Assembly (NCBI GenBank): GCA_905215345.1 | Contig: CAJMPR010000005.1 | Location: forward strand, 229,939-293,938 | Length of the DNA: 64,000 nucleotides | Origin: an uncultured bacterium | GTDB lineage: Bacteria > Bacteroidota > Bacteroidia > Bacteroidales > Bacteroidaceae | Reading direction: 5' to 3' | In this document: one piece after another, positions 8,051 to 17,652 of the stretch | How the letters are laid out: every line of letters begins with the position of its first letter | Position numbering within the stretch: the stretch's first letter is position 1 | Notes under the pieces: generated by a model | What the model was told of the DNA's origin: nothing | The model's input: the letters and a program-made list of their open reading frames with translations, nothing else | The model's database searches: none | Translations under genes and position numbers: made by a program

Positions 8051-10733
8051 TAGAGAATAACTTCATTTGTCCTGTCAGTTCATCCAATATGTCTCCTTCG
8101 CTTTTACCATGGTCAGGGTCAAGAATTTCCGGTTCTTCCTCCTCTTCATCCTCGGAAGTGTTCTGCAAATCCTCAGGCTGGCGTGTCGGTTCCAACTCGT
8201 TAATGGTGTCAAGGGTAAAGGTGGTTAATCGTTTTCCTTTTGCTTTGAAACCTTTCACGGCGATAAACTCATCCGCTTCTATAATCATCGGTTCACGGAA
8301 ACTGTCAAGACCACCGAATACCACTTCCAGGCGAGGATAATATTCATCCGTCAACAGAATGAGGCGATTGTCCTTGTTTTCGCCCAGATAGTTTTGTTTA
8401 CGACCGGTTGCTTCGAAACAGAAACGTTTGATGTATGGGAAATTCTGTTGGTCGGCATCATTAAGTACTGCCGTCCAGACTTTGTGCGGGTCATATTTTT
8501 CTAATACACGGATACTGTCTTCGTAGTGATTATTGAGGTCGAAATTCGTTGTGTAGAACTCACCGTCATTTAGTACTACGAGGATGCTGTCATCACTTTG
8601 GAATTCACCAAGGTATTCACCGCGCCCGTCATAGTTGAGGCGTAATATATCACGGTCGAACCATACTTTTCTTCCGCCCAGTGTGGAGCCGCCTCGCTGT
8701 TTCAACGCTATCTTGTGAACGGGGAGTTTTGTCAGGATGTTACCCATTGCCTGCCGTCCCTTAATATTGATATTGCTGAAGTCTTCTTCAAAAATAATAC
8801 GGCGTACACGTGGGTTCGGTTTCAGTGTAACCTTAATAACTTCTGCTTCTCCGTTAGGGTTAACGGTGAAATATACGATACGTGAGTCGGGTTTTCCCTG
8901 CGTTACGTCGTATTCACGGTCGCGTACCACAGAAGTTACGGCAAAACGCTTGATATAGTGTGTACCTTCTTTGCCGTCGCGATAAACTACGTTGTAGATT
9001 GTCCGCTTGTCATTCTTCTTGAATACATTGGCGTAGAGTATATTTTTACCGACGAACTTCTTGTCCGCTACCGGTGTGATGATATAACGTCCGTCACGGA
9101 AGAAAATAATGACATCATCCAAATCGGAACAGTTAGCTATGAATTCGTCTTTCTTTAGCCCTGTACCGATAAATCCTTCATCCCGGTTGATATATAATTT
9201 TTCATTGGCTTCTACCACTTTCGATGAATCGATGGTGTCAAAGTTGCGCAGTTCTGTACGGCGCGGGAAGTTCTTTCCATATTTATCCTTCAACATACGG
9301 AACCAGTCAACGGTGTATTCCACGATATTAGCCAGATGACGGTCTATCTCTTCGATATCCGCTTTCATTCGGGCAATCAGTTCTTCGGCCTTATCGGAGT
9401 TAAACCGGAGGATACGGGCCATCTTGATTTCCATCAGTTTGAGGATATCGTCCTTCGTCACTTCACGGATAAACTTCGGATAATAAGGAGTCAGACGGCT
9501 GTCAATATGTTCACAAGCAGCATCCATGCTCTTGGCTTGTTCAAATTCTTTGTCTTTATAGATACGTTCTTCAATGAAGATTTTTTCCAATGATGCAAAG
9601 TGCAGACTTTCTTGAATTTCCTCTTTCCGTATCTCCAGTTCCAACCGCAGCAATGCCAGAGTATTGTCTACTGACTTTCTAAGTACGTCACTTACGTTGA
9701 GGAAGTGAGGCTTTTGGGCATCTATGACACAACAGTTGGGCGAGATACTTACTTCACAATCAGTAAAAGCGTATAGCGCATCGATTGTCTTATCCGAAGA
9801 TACTCCAGGAGCAAGGTGCACTAATATTTCCACGCTGCCCGAAGTCAGGTCTTCTACTTTTTTGATTTTGATTTTTCCTTTCTCGCTTGCCTTAACAATG
9901 GAGTCGCAGAGATTGGCTACCGTCTTCCCATAAGGAATTTCCTTGATGGCGAGTGTCTTGTTATCCACCTTTTCTATCTTGGCACGTACACGGACAGCAC
10001 CTCCGCGTTCACCGTCGTTATATTTCGAAACGTCGATGTTACCACCTGTCTGGAAGTCCGGATAAAGTCTGAAATTCTCTCCGTGGAGATACTTTACAGC
10101 AGCATCACACAGTTCGTTGAAGTTGTGTGGTAATATTTTGGAGGATAGCCCCACAGCGATACCTTCTACACCCTGTGCCAGCAATAGCGGGAATTTTACA
10201 GGCAAAGTTACCGGTTCCCGATTCCTTCCGTCATAGGAGAGTTGCCATTCGGTTGTTTTGGGATTGAATACTACATCAAGCGCAAACTTGGTCAGACGTG
10301 CCTCAATGTATCGGGCGGCAGCAGCGGCATCACCCGTCAGAATGTTTCCCCAGTTTCCCTGGCAGTCAATAAGCATGTCTTTTTGTCCCAATTGCACCAA
10401 GGCATCTTTAATGGAAGCATCACCGTGTGGGTGGAACTGCATGGCATGTCCTACGATATTTGCCACTTTATTGTAACGGCCGTCTTCTATACGTCGCATA
10501 GTGTGCAGGATACGTCGTTGCACCGGTTTCAAACCGTCCATGATATGGGGTACGGCACGCTCAAGAATTACGTACGAGGCGTAATCCAAAAACCAGTTCT
10601 GATACATTCCGCTCAGCTGGTGCTTGATGCTTACATCGCTTGTGTCCGCAGGTTTATAATCCGAATGTCCTTCGCTCCCTTCCGGGAGCTCCTTATCCAA
10701 ATCGTCTTTGGGTGCTTCAAAATCTTCGCTCAT
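8022..10733 (-). CDS. parC: DNA topoisomerase IV subunit A
   Basis: Breakage-reunion subunit of a type IIA topoisomerase that decatenates daughter chromosomes with ParE. The 903 residues begin with an acidic, poorly conserved leader of about 35 residues. The catalytic core follows: DYASYVILERAVPHIMDGLKP, then HPHGDASIKDAL in the quinolone-resistance region, then the catalytic Tyr142 in AAAARYIEARLTKF. The C-terminal half is the beta-pinwheel; no canonical GyrA box (QRRGGKG) is present, which favours ParC over GyrA. The C-terminal tail is strongly acidic (SEDEEEEEPEILDPDHG). It is the first gene of a three-gene overlapping operon. Confidence 0.93.
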   Translation of the reverse strand: MSEDFEAPKDDLDKELPEGSEGHSDYKPADTSDVSIKHQLSGMYQNWFLDYASYVILERAVPHIMDGLKPVQRRILHTMRRIEDGRYNKVANIVGHAMQFHPHGDASIKDALVQLGQKDMLIDCQGNWGNILTGDAAAAARYIEARLTKFALDVVFNPKTTEWQLSYDGRNREPVTLPVKFPLLLAQGVEGIAVGLSSKILPHNFNELCDAAVKYLHGENFRLYPDFQTGGNIDVSKYNDGERGGAVRVRAKIEKVDNKTLAIKEIPYGKTVANLCDSIVKASEKGKIKIKKVEDLTSGSVEILVHLAPGVSSDKTIDALYAFTDCEVSISPNCCVIDAQKPHFLNVSDVLRKSVDNTLALLRLELEIRKEEIQESLHFASLEKIFIEERIYKDKEFEQAKSMDAACEHIDSRLTPYYPKFIREVTKDDILKLMEIKMARILRFNSDKAEELIARMKADIEEIDRHLANIVEYTVDWFRMLKDKYGKNFPRRTELRNFDTIDSSKVVEANEKLYINRDEGFIGTGLKKDEFIANCSDLDDVIIFFRDGRYIITPVADKKFVGKNILYANVFKKNDKRTIYNVVYRDGKEGTHYIKRFAVTSVVRDREYDVTQGKPDSRIVYFTVNPNGEAEVIKVTLKPNPRVRRIIFEEDFSNINIKGRQAMGNILTKLPVHKIALKQRGGSTLGGRKVWFDRDILRLNYDGRGEYLGEFQSDDSILVVLNDGEFYTTNFDLNNHYEDSIRVLEKYDPHKVWTAVLNDADQQNFPYIKRFCFEATGRKQNYLGENKDNRLILLTDEYYPRLEVVFGGLDSFREPMIIEADEFIAVKGFKAKGKRLTTFTLDTINELEPTRQPEDLQNTSEDEEEEEPEILDPDHGKSEGDILDELTGQMKLFSNGNSEDETT

Positions 10734-11076
10734 ATTTCTTCGGGAATTGTCTATTCATGAATAACTGCTGATTTGACAGTTAGTTGCAGGCAAAAATACA
10801 AATTTTATTCCATTAAAGAAACCTATATAGGAGTTTTTTGAGACAACTCTTTGTTCGGTGTTTGATGAGCGATTAGAAAGATTTTTCCAAATTATATAGA
10901 TTAGGAGGCAATTTACGCTTGATAAAGCAGGAGACTTTTGATATGAAATTGAGAAGGCGCGAATATTGCAAATTTGAGTATGAGGCAGGGTGCTTCTTTC
11001 TAAAATTGCATGATTCGCGCCTGGAATTTATTATATGGTTTTTGTGTTTATGTTTTCGGAATGTTAATTCATTCTC
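10734..11076. other. Intergenic gap with long stem-loop between GH43 gene and parC
   Basis: No gene seen. The left end holds the parC promoter. Perfect 10-base arms AGGCGCGAAT (10955-10964) and ATTCGCGCCT (11013-11022), extended inward by TTGCAATTTT-like pairing, form a long stem. It lies 55 bases past the GH43 stop (minus strand) and has no T run, so it may be a 3'-end stabiliser or a small RNA structure rather than a simple terminator. Confidence 0.6.
10791..10798 (-). promoter_or_regulatory. Candidate promoter (-7 box) of the parC operon
   Basis: The minus strand reads TATTTTTG, a match to TAnnTTTG, with TTTC (one change from TTTG) 19 bases further upstream as the -33 element. It lies 58 bases before the parC start codon. 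Confidence 0.6.
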
Positions 11077-12534
11077 TTAATGGTCGCGGAAATTCCATTT
11101 GGAATTATCGCTGTTCATATCAAATTTGCCGAGTGAAGGGGTACTATCGCCTACGGATACCAATACCAGTTCTTCATCGATACCGGGTATTTTCTTGGGC
11201 ATGATGCGGTAGGTTCCGTCGGTGAGTTGCTCTATTCTCCAAAGTTGTTCGGGAGCACCTGTAAATTCGGGTACGGTTACAACTTCAGCATCCGCTGTGG
11301 CAGCTAATGCACGCTTGGTGCCCTCAATCACTATTTTGTAATACGGACCTCCCAAATATCCACCGGCATCGGGTACGGCGGTAATTGTCCATCTTTGGTG
11401 AGGGCGAAACATATAGTCACCGATTCTTACATTGATATTACCTTGCGGCCATGTATCGATTACATCTTCCAGAGTTTGCGATTTTAAAGGTTGGACAGGT
11501 TCCTCGCTTTTTTCCCAGAAACGATGTCTGACACTTGCCATGCGTACAAAGTCAACGGCAAGTTCAAGACCATAACCTCTGCGTTCGGATTCTATTTCAT
11601 AAGTTCCTTCTTTAAATACTTCACCTGCTACCGGCCATCCGTTTTTCCACAGAAGCGGGCGTATAGCGAGCACACTACGGCCACCACGATCAAAATCAGC
11701 TTCAAAATGGCATGACATCTTTTCTACTCCATCAGTCTCGATGAAACGTCCGAAGTGTCCAGCACCGGTTTGACGGTTTCCTGCAGCAAGTACCATTTTT
11801 CCACCGCCTTCCAACATGCCTCTGCCCATATTATCGATGTAAGGTCCTGTTACTTTACGTGAACGCCCCACTATAATGTTATAGGTAGAGTTGGGGCCAT
11901 CACAGCAAGTACCATGGGTACCAAGTAGATAGTACCATCCGTCTCGATACATCAGGTCGGTAGCTTCACAATCAATAGCGATATTGATTGCTTCGTTTCC
12001 TTCTATCCGTTTACCGGTGGCGGGATCAAGTTCTACCAATCGGATGAAACCGAAGTAAGTACCGTAGGAGAGCCATAAACGACCGTCTGTGGGGTCAAGT
12101 AGCAATCCGGCATCAATGGCATCGCAATCTTCATTATCTTCAGATGAGGCAACTTCTATCGCTTCCGTATATTTGAAGTCAGGCGAATTCGGGTCTAACG
12201 TTTTATTCCACATAGTTAGTACCATGCCTCGATGACTGCCGCCAAGTCCTCCTCCGGTGGCACTGTATGCAATCAAATAGCGGTCACCTATTTTCACGGC
12301 ATCGGGGGCGGCACCTTTGCCGGGTCTCACTCCACCACCGTTCCATGTCCAACCGTCTTCAGAGATTAGTCCGCCTCCACCTGTACCGAAAGTGTAATAT
12401 TTTCCTTCACATTCCATGATGGTAGAGGGATCATGTATATAAGGTTCACCGATTTGTGCATTTGCTTTTTCGGATATCAGCAGAGATAGCAGGGCTGCTG
12501 CGCCCAAGAATATAGCTTTTGTTTTCATGGTCAT
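11077..12534 (-). CDS. Glycoside hydrolase family 43 (arabinanase-like), with C-terminal beta domain
   Basis: Secreted enzyme predicted to cleave alpha-L-arabinofuranosyl linkages (endo-arabinanase-like subgroup). A signal peptide precedes AQIGEPYIHDPSTI. The three GH43 catalytic carboxylates are visible at about Asp35 (HDPS), Asp141 (CDAIDAGLLLD) and Glu190 (IDCEATDLMY). The five-bladed propeller spans about 30-330. A C-terminal part (about 340-485) with QRWTITAV and QLWRIEQLTDGTYRI resembles a ricin/lipocalin-like beta domain. The start ATGACC overlaps the upstream stop by 4 bases; an internal Met at residue 3 is possible. It ends an operon with two CE1-like esterases and an unknown secreted protein. 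Confidence 0.87.
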   Translation of the reverse strand: MTMKTKAIFLGAAALLSLLISEKANAQIGEPYIHDPSTIMECEGKYYTFGTGGGGLISEDGWTWNGGGVRPGKGAAPDAVKIGDRYLIAYSATGGGLGGSHRGMVLTMWNKTLDPNSPDFKYTEAIEVASSEDNEDCDAIDAGLLLDPTDGRLWLSYGTYFGFIRLVELDPATGKRIEGNEAINIAIDCEATDLMYRDGWYYLLGTHGTCCDGPNSTYNIIVGRSRKVTGPYIDNMGRGMLEGGGKMVLAAGNRQTGAGHFGRFIETDGVEKMSCHFEADFDRGGRSVLAIRPLLWKNGWPVAGEVFKEGTYEIESERRGYGLELAVDFVRMASVRHRFWEKSEEPVQPLKSQTLEDVIDTWPQGNINVRIGDYMFRPHQRWTITAVPDAGGYLGGPYYKIVIEGTKRALAATADAEVVTVPEFTGAPEQLWRIEQLTDGTYRIMPKKIPGIDEELVLVSVGDSTPSLGKFDMNSDNSKWNFRDH

Positions 12535-13229
12535 TTGTAACTGATAGTAATGTTTTTAACAGGAGAACCGTCTTCATTGAGGAAGCGGATGCAGAAATCG
12601 CTCATTCCGGGGCCGTTGATGACTGCTCCACGGATGATATTTTTACCTTTTTTCAAAGTCAACCGTTTAGACAGGCAATCGTCTTTTACCATACGACGGT
12701 CACCGGACAAAATAATGGCTTCTTCACCATTTATCCACCACATAGAGGCTGAGTTCGAGCCTGCTGACATTCTTACATTAGGGATGTCTTCAGAACATTC
12801 AATAACTGTAACTGCCCAAAATAGTACTCCGTATATCTGTTTTTGCAGATTGGAGGCAAAGCGGAACAACTTTATGTTGAATAAATTACTTTCGAGCGCA
12901 TGCCAAGTCAGTTTTTGTTTTCCCACTTTTACTTTATCACCGTCTTTGGGCAATACGGTGAATTGTTTCGGGAAATACTCGGTAGTGAGTGCCTCACGGA
13001 TGTAGCTGTCTGTGAAGACCGTATTGCTGCGGTTGGGTTTATCGATGGGTTCGAGCAGTAACCAACGGCGGATGAATCCTTCGTCGTCAGGTGACATAAT
13101 GTTAGTGGTACCCGGTGAAAAATAGGGTGCCAGGCGATAGTCAGTTTCATTCTTTTGTGCATAACCATGCAGGCTCATCAAGGTGACGATGCAAATCGCC
13201 ACTAATGACTTATAGTGTGAAATTTCCAT
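12531..13229 (-). CDS. Secreted beta-sandwich protein of unknown function (PUL 2)
   Basis: A 232-residue secreted protein with a signal peptide (LVAICIVTLMSLHGYAQ). It shows no catalytic motif I recognise. The C-terminal half looks like a jelly-roll: SASMWWINGEEAIILSGDRR, LTLKKGKNIIRGAVING and SDFCIRFLNEDGSPV are typical of galactose-binding-like sandwich domains found attached to esterases and lyases in gut Bacteroidetes. Here it stands alone. It is tightly coupled (ATGA overlap) to the GH43 gene and 27 bases after a CE1-like esterase gene, so it may bind or present the same glycan. Some databases may label relatives as acetylxylan esterase, but no Ser-His machinery is visible here. Confidence 0.7.
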   Translation of the reverse strand: MEISHYKSLVAICIVTLMSLHGYAQKNETDYRLAPYFSPGTTNIMSPDDEGFIRRWLLLEPIDKPNRSNTVFTDSYIREALTTEYFPKQFTVLPKDGDKVKVGKQKLTWHALESNLFNIKLFRFASNLQKQIYGVLFWAVTVIECSEDIPNVRMSAGSNSASMWWINGEEAIILSGDRRMVKDDCLSKRLTLKKGKNIIRGAVINGPGMSDFCIRFLNEDGSPVKNITISYK

Positions 13230-13256
13230 TGTTATAGTGCGTTTCTTAATGATACA

Positions 13257-14414
13257 TTAATTAGTCTTGAACAACAGTGGAGCAAATTCCTTCAGGCATC
13301 TGCGCCAGGTAAGGAATTCGTGTGCCGTACCCGGAGACTCATAGTAGATGTTGTTAATTCCTGCTGCCTTCAGTCCGTCGCTAAGGCCCTTGGTTCTTTC
13401 GGGATGTTCTTCTGATCCGATGCCGAGGAAGAAAGCATGTACTTTGTTGTTGAAAGCCTTGCGATCTTTAAATACACCGCCATATACGGTATCAAGCTGT
13501 TTCAAGTCGATGCTGCCCGCTCCGCTGAATCCACCGATATAAGCAAACTTATCCAGATTATTAAGTGTTGTATTGAAAGTAAGTAATCCACCCCATGAGA
13601 GACCTGCCATTGCACGGTTTTCCCGGTCGGTCAGAGTGCGGAAATTAGATTCGATATGAGGAATAATTTCTTTCACCAGGATAGAAGGGAACTCGGCACC
13701 GAATCTTATTCTTGCATCGGCAGGGCTTTCACCCGGATTGGTTTTGAAAGATTCGATATTCCCATTATCCATGACCACAATCATAGGCTTGGCCTTACCT
13801 TCGGCAATCAGGTTATCCATTATGAAGTTCATTTTACCTTGATTGGCCCAACTTGTCTCGTTTTCTCCCATACCGTGTTGCAGGTAAAGTACCGGATATT
13901 TCTTGGTAGGGTTCTTGTCATATTCAGCTGGTGTATAAACTATACATCTGCGCCATTCTTTCCGGATATCAGAGTAGTACCAACTTTGACTTGTCAAACC
14001 GTGAGGCACATTCTTTATAGAATAGTAATCCACGCCTTCTTCGGGAATCTCAATGCCGCTCACCCATTTGCCCATTCCGAAGAAAGGCTTGCCGTTAGGG
14101 TCGGCGGCACTTACACCGTCTACTATAATCTGATAATAGTGGAAACCGACCACTTCGGGCTCTTTCGATACAAGCGACCAATATCCATCCGCTTCTTTCG
14201 TCATTTCACCCCGGAAGCTGATTTCTACTTTTTGAGCGTTAGGAGCATGTACCCTGAAGTGTACCCGTCTGTCTTTGCCTATGCGCGGATATTCGGCTCC
14301 GTTAATGTTGTGTTCGTTGGGGACAGTTCCCGTAGGAAAATCTGGCTGTTGGGCATACATTGTCAAGGGGAATGCCAACAAAGAAGAAAAGATAAACTTT
14401 AATGCGTTTTTCAT
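13257..14414 (-). CDS. CE1-like serine esterase with N-terminal CBM48/E-set domain (PUL 2)
   Basis: Secreted alpha/beta hydrolase of the esterase D/CE1 type, expected to remove feruloyl or acetyl esters from plant polysaccharide. The signal peptide ends MYAQQ. An E-set domain (about 40-135; VHFRVHAPNAQKVEISFRGE) precedes the hydrolase (about 150-385). The nucleophile is Ser273 in AGLSWGG, the oxyanion loop is YLQHGMGENETSW, and the likely catalytic His is in GTAHEFLTWR near 366. It is 48 bases downstream of a paralogous esterase. Feruloyl versus acetyl specificity cannot be decided from sequence alone. Confidence 0.87.
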   Translation of the reverse strand: MKNALKFIFSSLLAFPLTMYAQQPDFPTGTVPNEHNINGAEYPRIGKDRRVHFRVHAPNAQKVEISFRGEMTKEADGYWSLVSKEPEVVGFHYYQIIVDGVSAADPNGKPFFGMGKWVSGIEIPEEGVDYYSIKNVPHGLTSQSWYYSDIRKEWRRCIVYTPAEYDKNPTKKYPVLYLQHGMGENETSWANQGKMNFIMDNLIAEGKAKPMIVVMDNGNIESFKTNPGESPADARIRFGAEFPSILVKEIIPHIESNFRTLTDRENRAMAGLSWGGLLTFNTTLNNLDKFAYIGGFSGAGSIDLKQLDTVYGGVFKDRKAFNNKVHAFFLGIGSEEHPERTKGLSDGLKAAGINNIYYESPGTAHEFLTWRRCLKEFAPLLFKTN

Positions 14415-14462
14415 AATTCAATGTTTTAGAAAGATGTATGGGTTTTAATACTAAGTTTTCTA

Positions 14463-15593
14463 TTATTTGAAGAGGAGCGGAGCGAATTGATACAGACTTT
14501 CTCGCCATACCGGCCAAGTGTGTCCACCCGGAGTCTCAAAGTAACTATATTTAATGCCGATGTCGTTGAAACGTTTCATCATTATCTGGCAATTATTATA
14601 GGCGATGTCTTCTTTGCCACCCATAGAGAGCCAGAATTGTTTCAACTTTGTATTATACTCATCTTTTTTCTCTTTCAGCATAGAGTAGTATTTTTCAGTG
14701 TCATTACTGTTTCCGAAAGGTGTGGAAGTTGCCCACCAACCGGAACTGAATACTCCTAAATAGGCAAAGAGCTCGAGGTGGGGAATTCCTACATTTAAGG
14801 TTTGGATACCACCCATAGAGAGTCCCGCTAATGCACGATTGTTTCGGTCGGTTTTTACGCGGAAGTTCTTTTCGACAAATGGGATACAGTCTTTGAGTAG
14901 TTCGCTTTCGAAGTCACTTGTATTGCCGTCTGTCATAACGATAATCATCGGCTTCGCTTCTCCTTTAGCTATCAGGTTGTCCATAATGATGTCAGTACGT
15001 CCTTGATTGGACCAACCACGTTCGTCTTCACCACCACCATGTTGCAGATAGAGTACCGGATAGGATTGCTTGGACGTGTCATAACCGGGAGGGCAGTATA
15101 TGAACATGCGTCGCCAGTCATTGGCTGTTGTCGAAAAGTATCGTTTCATGCGAATGTCTCCGTGCGGCACGTTTGCCATATAGAAACGTACATCGCCTTC
15201 AGGATAAGGTATCTCGACACCGCTTGCCATCATGCTGCATCCATAGAAAGATTCGCTGGCGGGGTCGGCTACGGAAACTCCGTCGATAATGAGAAAATAG
15301 TAGTGGAAACCTTGAGTCAGCGGTTCGGTAACGCCTGTCCATTCACCATCGGCATTGCGGACAAGGTCATATTTGCGTCCTAAATCTATTTGTACTTTTT
15401 GTGCATCCGGTGCTTTCACCTTAAATTCCATGCGATTGCCGGGCAGAAGACGTGGATATATGGAACTGCGTACGTTGAGTTCGCCACGCTTCCCGGGTAA
15501 GGTAGACTCGTCGATTCTCTGGCGACCGGGCTGTGCCAAAAGAATACCTGAAAATACTACTTGAAGTAGCAAAATAGTAATAATTCTATTCAT
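14463..15593 (-). CDS. CE1-like serine esterase with N-terminal CBM48/E-set domain (PUL 2)
   Basis: Paralogue of the next gene with the same architecture: signal peptide (to about LLAQ), E-set domain (about 50-140; MEFKVKAPDAQKVQIDLGRK) and alpha/beta hydrolase. The nucleophile is Ser259 in AGLSMGG, the oxyanion loop is YLQHGGGEDERGW, and the likely His is in TPGGHTWPVWR near 354. It is the first gene of the esterase-esterase-unknown-GH43 operon, with a promoter-like box 33 bases upstream. Two consecutive but diverged esterases suggest that different ester positions or phenolic groups are handled. Confidence 0.87.
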   Translation of the reverse strand: MNRIITILLLQVVFSGILLAQPGRQRIDESTLPGKRGELNVRSSIYPRLLPGNRMEFKVKAPDAQKVQIDLGRKYDLVRNADGEWTGVTEPLTQGFHYYFLIIDGVSVADPASESFYGCSMMASGVEIPYPEGDVRFYMANVPHGDIRMKRYFSTTANDWRRMFIYCPPGYDTSKQSYPVLYLQHGGGEDERGWSNQGRTDIIMDNLIAKGEAKPMIIVMTDGNTSDFESELLKDCIPFVEKNFRVKTDRNNRALAGLSMGGIQTLNVGIPHLELFAYLGVFSSGWWATSTPFGNSNDTEKYYSMLKEKKDEYNTKLKQFWLSMGGKEDIAYNNCQIMMKRFNDIGIKYSYFETPGGHTWPVWRESLYQFAPLLFK

Positions 15594-15625
15594 AAATCAA
15601 TCTGCATTTTTGGTTGTTAGTTTCA

Positions 15626-15633
15626 CAAAGGTA
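15626..15633 (-). promoter_or_regulatory. Candidate -7 box for the esterase/GH43 operon
   Basis: The minus strand reads TACCTTTG (TAnnTTTG), 33 bases before the first esterase start codon. No clear TTTG at -33 was found, so the assignment rests on one box and position. Confidence 0.45.
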
Positions 15634-15842
15634 GCGGCATTTTCAGATTCTTTCGTTGTACATTTAGATACTTTCCTTGCATTTTTAAGTAAAACGGGGT
15701 GTAATGCCTGATATACGTGCCTTTTCTTCTATTTGATTATGTGAAACTGTAAGCGTGGTAATATTATTATCTCACATCATTTATCATTACTTTTGTTACA
15801 TAAGGAAAAATGTTCTCGGCAAAACACCTACGGAAGTTAAAA

Positions 15843-15890
15843 AGAAAAGGCTGTATCAAAGTAGATTTAACTATTGTGATACAGCCCTTA
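15843..15890 (-). terminator. Terminator of the SusC/SusD/GDPD operon
   Basis: Perfect 10-base arms GGCTGTATCA (15849-15858) and TGATACAGCC (15877-15886) form a hairpin followed on the minus strand by CCTTTTCTTTTT. It lies about 40 bases past the GDPD stop and separates that operon from the esterase operon. Confidence 0.8.
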
Positions 15891-15926
15891 TGTTACAAGT
15901 TGAATAGAACTTTTGTCCGTGTTTTA

Positions 15927-17639
15927 TTAGTGCAAATTCCGCTCTTGTAAATAATTGATAAGAAATTCAGGTTCATCGGTTTGAATCATTCGTGCTCCCA
16001 ATACATCGATAAGATATCCGTATCCTTTCTCGGGGTTTTCTTTTGAAATAATGTCATCGTGTCCTGCATTTCTGCTTTCTAATGAATTATACCAGATTAG
16101 AGACTTCCCGTTGATAATCTTTTTGGCTTTTTTAGGTAGAGGGTTGCTGTCCGATTTGTAACCTAACTCGAATGCTACCGGTACCATTCCATCTACGAAC
16201 TTTGTGATTTCTTTTTCCGCATTTTCATTATCCATGCGAATCATAGGCATGTAGATAACCTCATCAAAGTATTTGCCAAACCGGGATTTTGCTTCTTCAA
16301 GCGATTGAAGCCCTTTCATAATGGCGATATCAGTAGTCCCTGTTTCTTGTAACAGTTCCATTACCTGATCAAAGAACCGATCTGATTTATCCAGGTTCAA
16401 CATAACCCTTCCTTTGGCTAAAAGGAGAGCTTCTTTCAGAGTCGGGATATTATGCCCGGTAGGTTTACCCGTATAATCTTTGAGTCTTAAATTCTGTATA
16501 TCCTTAAACATCGTTTCAGCAATGACTCCCTTGCCTGTAGTAGTGCGGTCTAAAGTTTCATCATGCATTAAAATCAGTACACCGTCTTTGGTGCGTTGTA
16601 CATCGATTTCAACAATATCTCCCCCCATTATGATAATACTGTTGATAGCATCTAATGAGTTTTCCGGAAATTTCCTCCAATCTCCTCTGTGTGCAACTAC
16701 GTGCACATAGTTCTGGTTACGTTCAATTAACTTTTTACGGATGATACCTGTGCTATTGATGAATTTTTTTTTAGATTTTAGGTAGCTGATAAGCTCGCCT
16801 GAACGATCGGTTTGGATAAATGATGCTCCCATTTTCAAGACCTCGCCCCATGTTTCTTCCATCTCTCCATCTTCGACAGCGCGGTCGTCGTTCAGTCCTG
16901 CACAAAGAGACGGCCACAGGGTATTAATCCAGATTTTGCTGCCGGATGTTTTTATGAGATTAAGAACTTCCGTCACTTGCGCGGTATTTTGTTGGAAGCA
17001 AATCTCAAAAGCCTGCGGATGCATGTTTTTGAGATAATCTTCTACCAACTTTTTAGCATTAGGGTCATTGGCATTGACAATAGGCATGAAAAACAGGTTC
17101 TGGATGATAGCTTTGTTTTCCTTATAGACTTTATCGTAAGGAAGCCCGGCTTTTATCAGTACTTGTTTGGAAGTACCGGTTTTCTCCAGCACCTTTTCAA
17201 CCAACTCGAAAAAGTCGTAACCTTTATCTATATTTACCCATATTTTTCCTTTAACGGTTAACATTGCCTCTTCTAAAGTAGGGATGGTATGTGAGGTAGG
17301 TATTCCCGCTCCGTTTTTCAGTCTCATTTGCTTCAGTTCGGCTATCGTATATTCCTCAGGGCGTCCTTTCCCGGTAGTCGTCCTGTCTAAAGTCTGGTCA
17401 TGTAACAATATCAAGACATTGTCTTTCGATTTTTTAATATCGATTTCCACCATATTTACTCCCATATCAATACAATTCTGTATCGCTTTAATGGAATTCT
17501 CCGGCGCATTTCTCCAATCGCCACGATGAGCGACAACTACAACCTTACCCTCTTCAAATTGTACTTGTGCATGGGTTGGCAAGCAGTAGATATTGGCAAC
17601 AAGTGCCAATATCCATATTAAAAGAAAAAGTTTTTTCAT
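15927..17639 (-). CDS. Secreted glycerophosphodiester phosphodiesterase with two tandem GDPD domains
   Basis: Expected to hydrolyse glycerophosphodiesters to an alcohol and glycerol-3-phosphate in the periplasm. After a signal peptide (to about THAQ) come two complete GDPD domains. The first starts with VVAHRGDWRNAPENS (His38) and MVEIDIKKSKDN, then LLHDQTLDRTTTGKG. The second starts with VVAHRGDWRKFPENS (His317) and IVEIDVQRTKDG, then LMHDETLDRTTTGKG. Each keeps the HRG, ExD and HD catalytic or metal motifs, so both may be active. At 570 residues it is about double a usual GDPD. It lies 13 bases after a SusD gene and before a strong terminator, forming a SusC-SusD-GDPD operon. Confidence 0.9.
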   Translation of the reverse strand: MKKLFLLIWILALVANIYCLPTHAQVQFEEGKVVVVAHRGDWRNAPENSIKAIQNCIDMGVNMVEIDIKKSKDNVLILLHDQTLDRTTTGKGRPEEYTIAELKQMRLKNGAGIPTSHTIPTLEEAMLTVKGKIWVNIDKGYDFFELVEKVLEKTGTSKQVLIKAGLPYDKVYKENKAIIQNLFFMPIVNANDPNAKKLVEDYLKNMHPQAFEICFQQNTAQVTEVLNLIKTSGSKIWINTLWPSLCAGLNDDRAVEDGEMEETWGEVLKMGASFIQTDRSGELISYLKSKKKFINSTGIIRKKLIERNQNYVHVVAHRGDWRKFPENSLDAINSIIIMGGDIVEIDVQRTKDGVLILMHDETLDRTTTGKGVIAETMFKDIQNLRLKDYTGKPTGHNIPTLKEALLLAKGRVMLNLDKSDRFFDQVMELLQETGTTDIAIMKGLQSLEEAKSRFGKYFDEVIYMPMIRMDNENAEKEITKFVDGMVPVAFELGYKSDSNPLPKKAKKIINGKSLIWYNSLESRNAGHDDIISKENPEKGYGYLIDVLGARMIQTDEPEFLINYLQERNLH

Positions 17640-17652
17640 GATTCAATTTTGA

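Larger units (their letters stand above)
15594..15926. other. Intergenic gap between esterase operon and GDPD gene
   Basis: No gene seen. It contains the candidate promoter of the esterase operon near its left end and a terminator for the GDPD gene at its right end. The middle (about 15640-15840) shows nothing recognisable. Confidence 0.6.

Noticed and set aside
10394..10450. Ala-Ser in the quinolone region of ParC as a resistance mutation
   Set aside because: HPHGDAS appears to be the ordinary form in Bacteroidetes ParC as I recall it; nothing in the sequence supports a resistance change.
13656..14402. Open frame of 248 codons on the plus strand opposite a CE1-like esterase
   Set aside because: The opposite strand has signal peptide, E-set and hydrolase motifs with GLSWGG; the plus-strand product shows no family features.
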